From the NCBI GenBank assembly GCA_964473285.1, contig CAYYOI010000019.1:1-28351 (forward strand): a stretch of 28,351 nt of DNA. The letters are read 5' to 3'. The notes beneath the pieces are model-generated. The model was not told where the DNA came from and searched no databases. It saw nothing but the letters and a program-made list of their open reading frames with translations. The position numbers and the translations under genes were made by a program. Within the stretch, counting starts at the first letter, position 1; every line of letters starts with the position of its first letter. This DNA comes from JBNJGT01 sp964473285. GTDB lineage: Archaea; Nanobdellota; Nanobdellia; Woesearchaeales; JACJVW01. This document shows positions 23,172 through 28,351 of the stretch, piece by piece.

Positions 23172-23191
23172 AACTTCCTGTTTTTGTCGAA

Positions 23192-23213
23192 CTTACATCA
23201 ACTAAGGTGTAAG
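23192..23213. promoter_or_regulatory. 22-base palindrome between divergent promoters
   Basis: Arms CTTACA (23192-23197) and TGTAAG (23208-23213) with a 10-base partly symmetric centre. It sits between the groES TATA box and the TATA box of the divergent winged-helix gene; a candidate operator for that regulator. Confidence 0.45.
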
Positions 23214-23222
23214 ATAAAGAGA

Positions 23223-23234
23223 TTTTATTTAAAG
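23223..23234 (+). promoter_or_regulatory. TATA box of winged-helix/CPBP operon
   Basis: TTTTATTTAAAG centred about 49 bases before ATG 23278, so transcription would begin near 23254 with a leader of about 24 bases. It overlaps an upstream in-frame TTG (23236), which is therefore not the start. Confidence 0.6.
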
Positions 23235-23257
23235 CTTGTGGAAAAGTTTATTAAGAA

Positions 23258-23270
23258 GCAAAGCCTTTGC
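23258..23270. promoter_or_regulatory. 13-base perfect palindrome in leader of regulator gene
   Basis: GCAAAG-C-CTTTGC lies at or just after the predicted start site of the winged-helix gene, a typical place for an autorepressor site. Confidence 0.4.
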
Positions 23271-23277
23271 ACTCCAC

Positions 23278-23682
23278 ATGAGAGAGTTTCAGAAGATCAC
23301 GATTGTATGTAGTGAGAAACCGACCACAACCAACATAAACAGCAAACTGCAATGGTTTGGTACTTCGCTTGGCCTCTTCACCCTTAGAGACAAGGACAAA
23401 TCATACTATAGGATTTTCATTGAGCTCATAAAGGGAGCTAAGCACAAGAAAAGGATGACTTCTGATGAACTTGCCGAGCAATTACACTTATCAAGGGGAA
23501 CAGTGGTTCACCACCTGAACAAGCTTATTGATGCAGGGATTGCTATCCCCTATAAGAATACATATATCCTGCGGGTTGACAAACTGACAGAACTTGTGGA
23601 TGAGCTGGAAAAGGATATTCTTGAGTCTCTTAAGGAGATCAGATCAATTGCAGAGGAACTTGACTCATGGCTAGGACTTTAG
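23278..23682 (+). CDS. Winged helix-turn-helix transcription regulator
   Basis: 134 residues from ATG 23278. The HTH is clear in the middle: MTSDELAEQLHLSRGTVVHH followed by LNKLIDAGIAIPYKNTYILR, an ArsR/MarR-like winged helix; the C-terminal helix (about 100-132) is suited to dimerisation. The N-terminal 50 residues (MREFQKITIVCSEKPTTTNI...) are not recognised. It diverges from groES across 182 bases carrying two palindromes, so it may control the chaperone operon, in the manner of the archaeal heat-shock regulator Phr (also winged-helix); I see no direct sequence proof. Its 3' end overlaps the protease gene by 16 bases. Confidence 0.82.
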   Translation: MREFQKITIVCSEKPTTTNINSKLQWFGTSLGLFTLRDKDKSYYRIFIELIKGAKHKKRMTSDELAEQLHLSRGTVVHHLNKLIDAGIAIPYKNTYILRVDKLTELVDELEKDILESLKEIRSIAEELDSWLGL

Positions 23683-24251
23683 GAAGCATAATCATTTTAT
23701 CACTTTCACTCTTATTCCCTTTGATTAATCTTTTCTTTCCGTCTTTTCCAAAAAGCAGGATGTGGGAGATGTTAGGGTATAACCCTGAGCTTTCAAGGAT
23801 CTATATTTACATATTTCTCCTCTGGATTCTTACTGCCATTTTTCTTATAATTGCAAAAAAATACCAACTGAAGATGAAAATGATCAAGCACCACAGGCAT
23901 AAGTTTACTTTTTTTGCAGTGATGACAGGGATATGCTTTGGAATTATTTTCTACGGGGAGATCATTGCTAAGCCAAGCCTTGCGATTTTTGTCCTCATGA
24001 TAGCAGCATCACTTGTGGAAGAGTATTACTTTCGAGGAATGCTTCTTAGTCATTTCAAAAAATACGGAAACATAATCCAGGCAAGCCTTTTTGCAATTAT
24101 GCACCTGCGATATTCTTACCTCCTCATAGGATATTTCATATTCGGCCTTTTCATGGGCCATTTGAGAAAACATGGATTATTCTACCCAATGCTTGCCCAT
24201 TCCATAACAAATGCAGTTGAATTCAGCCTCCTGTATGTCACATTCTTATGA
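23667..24251 (+). CDS. CPBP-family intramembrane metalloprotease
   Basis: 194 residues, with hydrophobic segments at about 5-25, 44-64, 80-99, 104-117, 138-165 and 173-192. Motifs of the CAAX-protease/bacteriocin-processing family are complete: EEYYFRG (E118, E119, R123), FAIMH (H146) and HSITN (H178, N182). These glutamate-dependent enzymes cleave within membranes; some archaeal and bacterial members cut membrane-bound regulators. Translationally coupled to the winged-helix regulator, whose reading frame it overlaps by 16 bases. The 3' end overlaps the convergent AbrB/PhoU-like gene by 14 bases. Confidence 0.87.
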   Translation: MARTLGSIIILSLSLLFPLINLFFPSFPKSRMWEMLGYNPELSRIYIYIFLLWILTAIFLIIAKKYQLKMKMIKHHRHKFTFFAVMTGICFGIIFYGEIIAKPSLAIFVLMIAASLVEEYYFRGMLLSHFKKYGNIIQASLFAIMHLRYSYLLIGYFIFGLFMGHLRKHGLFYPMLAHSITNAVEFSLLYVTFL

Positions 24252-25122
24252 CTAGAAGGGGGACTACAAGGTCATAGATATCTGTATAGATAGAGTAGAG
24301 GATTGCCACATGAAAGGTCATGGGAACCTCATGAAAGGTCTTGTTCAATCCATCCTGGCGTTCCAGGTACAGTTCCGCACTGTTTGCCCTGAACCTGTAG
24401 AAGAGTTCATAGAAATCGCGTATGCAATCGTATAATTCCTTTACAAGAAGGTGCTGCTCTGGAGGACAGGGATTAGTGATTGAATAAATGCCAAGACGCT
24501 TGAAACCGTCAGCAATCTCTTCTAGTTGCTCAACAATATAATAAAGAGCTTTGGATTTTCCAAATTCTATCTGGTCACGCTTGTTGAGAGCTCGCCTGCA
24601 AAAGTCAGCATGACGATTTATGTTCTGGTCCTGGGCCTGGAGAGACTTAAGCAACTCAGGCTCCTTTTTCTCAATACCTTCATAACAGTCTGAGCAAAGG
24701 GTGGTCACCATGTGAAACATCCGCTTGAGGATATTTGAGAACTCATCATGGTTGAGAGGAGAGATGGACTTTGCACGAAGAAAGCTGCGGCCAACCTCAA
24801 TTATTTCAAAACCCATGAACTCATCATTAATAAGAGCCTGGACACGATCAAGATGCTTGGGATCCTGGGTATATACTTCAACTTCATCAAACCCACTTAT
24901 GTAGAGTGCAGCAAGTGCGCGATGGGTGAGTTTGATAAGGGCATTTATATCAACTGAGCGACGCTTGGTCTCCATATCTTTTGTACTGGAGATTATAAGA
25001 CGGTTTCCATCAGGAGCTACCTCAATCTCATCACCTTTGTTTAGATTATAGTTTTTGGCCCAATCCCGAGGAAGAGAGATCGTAAGAGAAGATTTTCCAC
25101 GTAGAACTATTTTGCGGCGCAT
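24238..25122 (-). CDS. AbrB-type DNA-binding plus PhoU-like domain regulator
   Basis: 294 residues, same architecture as the gene at 970. Residues 1-50 (MRRKIVLRGKSSLTISLPRD, WAKNYNLNKGDEIEV) are the AbrB-type hairpin domain; residues about 60-294 are a PhoU-like helical bundle. Cysteines C142, C145, C175 in the bundle (TLCSDCYEG, DFCRRALN) are absent from the paralogue and might bind metal. Own leaderless promoter (TATA 25 bases before ATG 25122), divergent from the thioredoxin-reductase-like gene, so regulation of that gene is possible. Ligand unknown. Confidence 0.82.
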   Translation of the reverse strand: MRRKIVLRGKSSLTISLPRDWAKNYNLNKGDEIEVAPDGNRLIISSTKDMETKRRSVDINALIKLTHRALAALYISGFDEVEVYTQDPKHLDRVQALINDEFMGFEIIEVGRSFLRAKSISPLNHDEFSNILKRMFHMVTTLCSDCYEGIEKKEPELLKSLQAQDQNINRHADFCRRALNKRDQIEFGKSKALYYIVEQLEEIADGFKRLGIYSITNPCPPEQHLLVKELYDCIRDFYELFYRFRANSAELYLERQDGLNKTFHEVPMTFHVAILYSIYTDIYDLVVPLLVIRM

Positions 25123-25140
25123 ATATTACATAAAGTAAAT

Positions 25141-25153
25141 AAAATATATAAAC
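25141..25153 (-). promoter_or_regulatory. TATA box of second AbrB/PhoU-like gene
   Basis: GTTTATATATTTT on the minus strand, centred 25 bases before ATG 25122. Confidence 0.7.
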
Positions 25154-25181
25154 ATTTGCCCTTTTTTGACAACGCAATAGA

Positions 25182-25189
25182 TTTAAATA
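25182..25189 (+). promoter_or_regulatory. TATA box of thioredoxin-reductase-like gene
   Basis: TTTAAATA centred 27 bases before ATG 25213; divergent from the AbrB/PhoU-like promoter about 40 bases away. Confidence 0.7.
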
Positions 25190-25212
25190 AATAGATATGC
25201 CAGCTTGGGAAA

Positions 25213-26109
25213 ATGTATGACATAATCATAATTGGAGGAGGGCCTGCAGGAATGACTGCGGGCATTTATGCATTGAGGTACAAGCTTTCAAGCATGATAA
25301 TCACAAAAGTTCCAGGAGGTACAGCAACTGAAGCACACTTGGTTGAGAATTATCCAGGATTCTCTTCATTGTCAGGAATGGAACTCATGATGAAGTTCAA
25401 GGAGCATTTTGAGGCACTAGGAGGAACAATTGTCAATGATGAAGCAAAAAGAATAGTAAAGAAAGAAGACCGTTTTGTCATAGATGGAGAAAGGACTTAT
25501 GAGGCAAGATCTGTGATAATTGCAGTAGGCTCAAAAAGAAGGAAACTCAATGTGAAAGGAGAAGAAGAGTTTCTTGGAAAAGGAGTCTCATATTGTGCCA
25601 CATGTGATGGATATTTTTTCAGGGAAAAGACTGTATGTGTAATCGGAGGAATTGATTCTGCAGCAAGTTCTGCAGTGCATCTATCTCAGATGGCAAAAAA
25701 GGTATATCTGATATATAATGAATTACAGGTTGAACCCTATTGGCAGGATATGCTAGAAAAGGAGAATATAGAACTTGTTAAAGATACAGTTCATGAAATA
25801 AAAGGTGCAGAAACAGTAAAATCCGTGGTGCTTTCCGAAAGGGAACTTGAAGTCGAAGGTGTATTCATAGAAACAGGCTCGATCCCACCAAAAGAACTTG
25901 CAAGTGCACTGGGAGTCAATACAAAAAAGGGATATATTGTGGTGGATGAAGGCCAAAAGACCAATGTCTCTGGGATCTTTGCTGCAGGAGACATAACAAC
26001 AGGCAGTGATGAGCTCAGGCAAATCATCACATCTGCTTCAGAGGGAGCTATTGCTGCACGTTCAGCTTTCAGATACTGCAAAAATAACTCTCCTCAGAAA
26101 ACTTTTTAA
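25213..26109 (+). CDS. trxB: Thioredoxin-reductase-like flavoprotein
   Basis: 298 residues. FAD-binding GGGPAG (8-13), redox-active CATC (128-131) followed by DG, second nucleotide-binding GGIDSA (145-150, usually GGGDSA) and the FAD-binding C-terminal FAAGDITTG. The arginine-containing HRRxxxR stretch that binds the 2'-phosphate of NADPH is missing: the equivalent place reads IYNELQVEPY (167-176). The enzyme therefore probably does not use NADPH, as known for some archaeal members such as that of Thermoplasma acidophilum. Partner thioredoxin is not in the window. ATG 25213 follows its TATA box by 27 bases; leaderless. Confidence 0.9.
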   Translation: MYDIIIIGGGPAGMTAGIYALRYKLSSMIITKVPGGTATEAHLVENYPGFSSLSGMELMMKFKEHFEALGGTIVNDEAKRIVKKEDRFVIDGERTYEARSVIIAVGSKRRKLNVKGEEEFLGKGVSYCATCDGYFFREKTVCVIGGIDSAASSAVHLSQMAKKVYLIYNELQVEPYWQDMLEKENIELVKDTVHEIKGAETVKSVVLSERELEVEGVFIETGSIPPKELASALGVNTKKGYIVVDEGQKTNVSGIFAAGDITTGSDELRQIITSASEGAIAARSAFRYCKNNSPQKTF

Positions 26110-26110
26110 A
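26103..26110 (+). promoter_or_regulatory. TATA box of zinc-ribbon membrane protein gene
   Basis: TTTTTAAA centred 26 bases before ATG 26133; it overlaps the last codons of the thioredoxin-reductase-like gene. Confidence 0.65.
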
Positions 26111-26132
26111 GGCAAGGGTCCAATATTCAACC

Positions 26133-26501
26133 ATGAAAAAATTTGTCAAGATCTGCCCTGAATGCGGCTCGACTGAAATACGCAAACAAAGGGGATCACC
26201 AGAATCATACATATGTGCTACATGCAAGCATACCTCTTTCATATTTCTTGAGGTTCAAAAGGAGGATGTAAGCTATTACCAAAAGCAGGTCATTGATGAT
26301 ATAAGGCTTACAAGGAAAGGGATGGATTACTATGAACCTTTTGAGACTAAGAGTTGGTGGAATATTGGTGGAGCATTGCTGCTGGTAACGGGAATCATCC
26401 TATTGCTGATGATGCAACACAGTACTGTGCCTGTTATGATACCTGGATTGATAATAGCAATCAGCCTCATGATGATATACGTGACATATTTAACAAGATA
26501 G
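26133..26501 (+). CDS. Zinc-ribbon membrane protein
   Basis: 122 residues. A zinc ribbon occupies residues 5-35 (CPECG at 8-12, CATCK at 28-32, four Cys spaced as 2+2), then a linker of about 40 residues and two hydrophobic segments (about 75-93 and 97-119). Predicted anchored in the membrane with the ribbon in the cytoplasm. Function not recognised; the domain pair is common in archaeal proteins of unknown role. Own leaderless promoter. The stop TAG is 11 bases before the next ATG. Confidence 0.8.
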   Translation: MKKFVKICPECGSTEIRKQRGSPESYICATCKHTSFIFLEVQKEDVSYYQKQVIDDIRLTRKGMDYYEPFETKSWWNIGGALLLVTGIILLLMMQHSTVPVMIPGLIIAISLMMIYVTYLTR

Positions 26502-26512
26502 GAGGGGATTAT

Positions 26513-26731
26513 ATGGAAAGACAGGAACTATTCGACAAGATCCGGACATTCAAACCAGATCTGAATGGTGATGAGATTATCCAGTTTGCTCTTGAAGAGA
26601 CTGTAAGCAACCTTGAAGGAAATTCAGGACTCAATAAGATCCTTGCACGTCTTGAACAACTTGAGACAAGACAACTTGAGCAGGATATAGTGACCAAGAA
26701 AATCCTTGAAGAGATACAGCAGATCAGGTAA
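26513..26731 (+). CDS. Hypothetical helical protein, 72 residues
   Basis: 72 residues from ATG 26513, with GGAGGGGA 4 bases upstream as ribosome binding site. An in-frame open stretch upstream to 26354 overlaps the zinc-ribbon gene and is not used. Composed of charged helices, with LNKILARLEQLETRQLEQDI a clear coiled coil. No family recognised. Co-transcribed with the zinc-ribbon membrane protein; overlaps the convergent SRP54 gene by 8 bases. Confidence 0.75.
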   Translation: MERQELFDKIRTFKPDLNGDEIIQFALEETVSNLEGNSGLNKILARLEQLETRQLEQDIVTKKILEEIQQIR

Positions 26732-28055
26732 ACTTGAAATTGCCCATTTTTTTCATCATCTTCTGAGGGTCTTTACCACGCATCATCTTCATCATCTTTT
26801 TGCCTGTCTTGTATTGTTTTAAGAGTGCACGAACATCAGAAGTTTTTGTGCCTGAACCTTTTGAAATGCGTTCAACCCGGCTCATGTCAAGAATATCAGG
26901 ATTTTCAAGCTCTTCTTTTGTGCATGAGTCCATTATATAACGCCAGATAGTTAATCTCTCCTCCTGACCTTCAAGCATGTCTTTTGGGATGTTTGCCTGG
27001 GAGAATCCGGGAATCATTTCCACCACTTTTTTCAGGGGACCCATCTTCTTCATGGCCTGCATCTGCTCATAGAGGTCAATAAGGCTGAAATCTCCTTTAA
27101 GGAAACGTTTTCCCAGGTCTTTTGCCTCTTCTTCATCCATTGCACCTTTTGCTTTTTCAAGCAGGGCCTCAAGATCTCCCATACCAAGAAGACGGGAGAC
27201 AAAACCTTTCGGGTTGAAAGGCTCAAGATCGTCAGATTTCTCACCAACACCGATAAATTTGATGGGTGCTTTTGTGATAGCACAGGCTGTAAGAGCGCCT
27301 CCGGCCTTTGCAGTCCCATCCATCTTAGTCGTTATGACACCAGTGACACCTACTGAACTGTGGAACTGTTCAGCTTGTTTTTGTGCAGCCTGGCCAATAT
27401 CTGCTGAGATTACAAGTATCTTCTCTTGTGGCTGGATTGTATCATTAAGGGATTCAATCTCCTGGACGAGGTCCTCTGAGAGGGCATCACGCCCGGCAGT
27501 ATCTATTATCAAAAGATCATATTTATCCTGCTTAACCTGGGCCCATATATTTTGGGGGTCTTTTTCTTCCTTGTCTATGAAGTAAGGGACCTCCAGTTGC
27601 TCTGCAATCTGGCGAAGCTGGTCCATTGCTGCAGGCCTGTGGACATCAAGACCTACTACAGCAACTTTCATACCTCGTTTCTTGTAATAACGGGCAAGTT
27701 TTCCAGTGGTTGTTGTCTTTCCTGAACCAAAGAGACCAACGAGCATTATCTTTGCTGGTTTCCTGGAAAGATCAAGTTCTGCCTTCTCGTTTCCCAGAAA
27801 TTTGACAAGTTCATCGTACACGATATTGATAAGCTGTTCTTTCTTGGAAAGCCCTGCAGGAAGCTCTTCTTTTAATGCGCGCTCTTTTATCTGTTTTGTA
27901 AGATCAAGAACAAGGCGTACATTGACATCTGCCTGGAGAAGGGAACGCTGGATATCCTTTGTAAGTTCGTTTATCAGCTTTTCATCTACGAAGACTGAAC
28001 TTGCTATCTTCTTTAGAGTATTCTGCAAAGAACTGCTGAGCTTGTCAAGTACCAT
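26724..28055 (-). CDS. srp54: Signal recognition particle protein SRP54
   Basis: 443 residues, the GTPase subunit of SRP that targets nascent membrane proteins. N domain 1-95 (helical); G domain with P-loop GLFGSGKTT (107-115), DVHRPAA (137-143), DTAGRD (185-190), TKMDGTAKAGG (243-253); methionine-rich M domain from about 300 with the C-terminal MMKMMRGKDPQKMMKKMG that binds signal sequences and SRP RNA. Length and domain order fit archaeal SRP54. It is leaderless: TATA box 27 bases before ATG 28055. The SRP RNA gene was not found in the window. Confidence 0.97.
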   Translation of the reverse strand: MVLDKLSSSLQNTLKKIASSVFVDEKLINELTKDIQRSLLQADVNVRLVLDLTKQIKERALKEELPAGLSKKEQLINIVYDELVKFLGNEKAELDLSRKPAKIMLVGLFGSGKTTTTGKLARYYKKRGMKVAVVGLDVHRPAAMDQLRQIAEQLEVPYFIDKEEKDPQNIWAQVKQDKYDLLIIDTAGRDALSEDLVQEIESLNDTIQPQEKILVISADIGQAAQKQAEQFHSSVGVTGVITTKMDGTAKAGGALTACAITKAPIKFIGVGEKSDDLEPFNPKGFVSRLLGMGDLEALLEKAKGAMDEEEAKDLGKRFLKGDFSLIDLYEQMQAMKKMGPLKKVVEMIPGFSQANIPKDMLEGQEERLTIWRYIMDSCTKEELENPDILDMSRVERISKGSGTKTSDVRALLKQYKTGKKMMKMMRGKDPQKMMKKMGNFKFT

Positions 28056-28077
28056 TCATCTCAACTAATAACAGGAT

Positions 28078-28087
28078 ATTTAAAAAG
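28078..28087 (-). promoter_or_regulatory. TATA box of SRP54 gene
   Basis: CTTTTTAAAT on the minus strand, centred 27 bases before ATG 28055; it directly follows the stop codon of the 55-residue gene. Confidence 0.68.
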
Positions 28088-28255
28088 TTATTCTTCGTAT
28101 TTGCCCTTGACCTTATATTTATCTGAAGTCAGGACTTCATTATAGAACTGCTGGAACTGACTCTCCTGCTTGTTCTTACGCTGCAGACGGAAGTAAACAA
28201 TAGCTCCGATTAGCCCTACAATCACCATGAGATTCAAAACCTGGTCCATAAACAT
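28088..28255 (-). CDS. Small single-span membrane protein, 55 residues
   Basis: 55 residues from ATG 28255, beginning MFMDQVLNLMVIVGLIGAIV and ending KVKGKYEE. Residues about 5-22 form one membrane helix; the C-terminal 33 residues are very polar (FRLQRKNKQESQ). No family recognised. TATA box TTTATTTAAAT lies 26 bases upstream; an alternative ATG is two codons on (28249). Because it sits directly upstream of SRP54, it may be a small translocon- or membrane-associated protein, but that is guesswork. The terminal repeat begins 45 bases upstream of its ATG. Confidence 0.72.
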   Translation of the reverse strand: MFMDQVLNLMVIVGLIGAIVYFRLQRKNKQESQFQQFYNEVLTSDKYKVKGKYEE

Positions 28256-28275
28256 ATATTCATAGTTTCTGACAG

Positions 28276-28286
28276 TTTATTTAAAT
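28276..28286 (-). promoter_or_regulatory. TATA box of 55-residue gene
   Basis: ATTTAAATAAA on the minus strand, centred 26 bases before ATG 28255; 13 bases separate it from the terminal repeat. Confidence 0.62.
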
Positions 28287-28299
28287 CTTTTGGATATAG

Positions 28300-28351
28300 G
28301 GGTGTGTAGATATCCTTTCAACATTATGATTTCTAGCTGATCATAACCATT
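28300..28351 (-). repeat. Right copy of 52-base terminal inverted repeat
   Basis: Exact reverse complement of 3-54. The window stops at its inner edge, so any further element sequence is outside. Flanks differ (GATATAG here, GATCTTT at the left copy), hence no target duplication links the two copies as ends of one insertion. Confidence 0.9.

Noticed and set aside
23096..23277. CIRCE element controlling groES
   Set aside because: No TTAGCACTC-N9-GAGTGCTAA or close variant found; other palindromes are present instead.
23236..23277. Upstream TTG start for the winged-helix gene
   Set aside because: It lies next to the TATA box and before the predicted transcription start.
26354..26512. Upstream start for the 72-residue protein
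   Set aside because: Overlaps the zinc-ribbon gene in another frame; ATG 26513 has a strong GGAGGGG site.
1..28351. Linear plasmid or virus with terminal inverted repeats
   Set aside because: The content is chromosomal housekeeping (SRP54, GroEL, DnaK) with no replication or packaging genes; 52 bases is better explained by a repeat at an assembly break.

Overview
The window reads as a piece of an archaeal chromosome, about 28 kb and densely coding. Nearly every transcription unit starts with a TATA box (TTTATAAA-like) centred 25-28 bases upstream of the first ATG, which is the signature of leaderless archaeal mRNAs. Genes inside operons instead have GGTGA/GGAGG ribosome binding sites or ATGA-type overlaps. 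An archaeal-style SRP54, two AbrB+PhoU-like regulators, an Lrp/AsnC regulator and a DUF362 ferredoxin-type protein fit this. A complete bacterial-type GroES/GroEL plus DnaK/DnaJ/GrpE set suggests a mesophilic lineage that acquired these genes; a DPANN group such as Woesearchaeota is my guess, not something the sequence proves.

Layout. 1-264: a 52-base sequence that recurs inverted at the other end of the window, then the 3' end of a broken gene. 255-924: an isochorismatase-family hydrolase with a one-base frameshift near its start, and a 56-residue protein. 970-1935: AbrB/PhoU-like regulator. 1924-5467 (-): tightly overlapping operon of HAD phosphatase, inositol-monophosphatase::HAD fusion and Hanks-type protein kinase. 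5551-6393 (-): NIF3 family. 6486-10155 (-): ABC exporter, GrpB::trehalase-like fusion, NUDIX hydrolase. 10208-10633 (-): hypothetical. 10753-12193 (+): cysteine-cluster protein and DUF362/ferredoxin protein. 12182-13064: divergent pair, membrane-anchored hypothetical (-) and Lrp/AsnC regulator (+). 13059-14267 (-): glutamate-cysteine-ligase-like enzyme. 14401-14769 (-): hypothetical. 14816-16145 (-): tandem pair of related genes, both frameshifted. 16280-23095 (-): eight-gene chaperone operon groES-groEL-grpE-cysteine cluster-100 aa protein-MBL hydrolase-dnaK-dnaJ. 23278-24251 (+): divergent winged-helix regulator and CPBP membrane protease. 24238-25122 (-): second AbrB/PhoU-like regulator. 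25213-26731 (+): thioredoxin-reductase-like flavoprotein, zinc-ribbon membrane protein, 72-residue protein. 26724-28055 (-): SRP54. 28088-28255 (-): 55-residue membrane protein, followed by the second copy of the terminal inverted repeat.

How the parts may work together. The strongest candidate for an undescribed system is the 23095-16280 chaperone island: both bacterial chaperone machines on one strand, with a cysteine-cluster protein, a small unknown protein and a metallo-beta-lactamase hydrolase between grpE and dnaK, and a divergent winged-helix regulator plus CAAX-type protease from the same intergenic region, which holds two palindromes. The kinase/IMPase-HAD/HAD operon and the exporter/GrpB-trehalase/NUDIX operon are two further compact cassettes with unusual domain fusions. 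The window ends look like the outward-facing ends of a multicopy element (or an assembly break at such a repeat). Every one of the four apparent frame breaks is the loss of one base. No tRNA, rRNA or CRISPR array was seen, and no gene-free stretch exceeds 300 bases.
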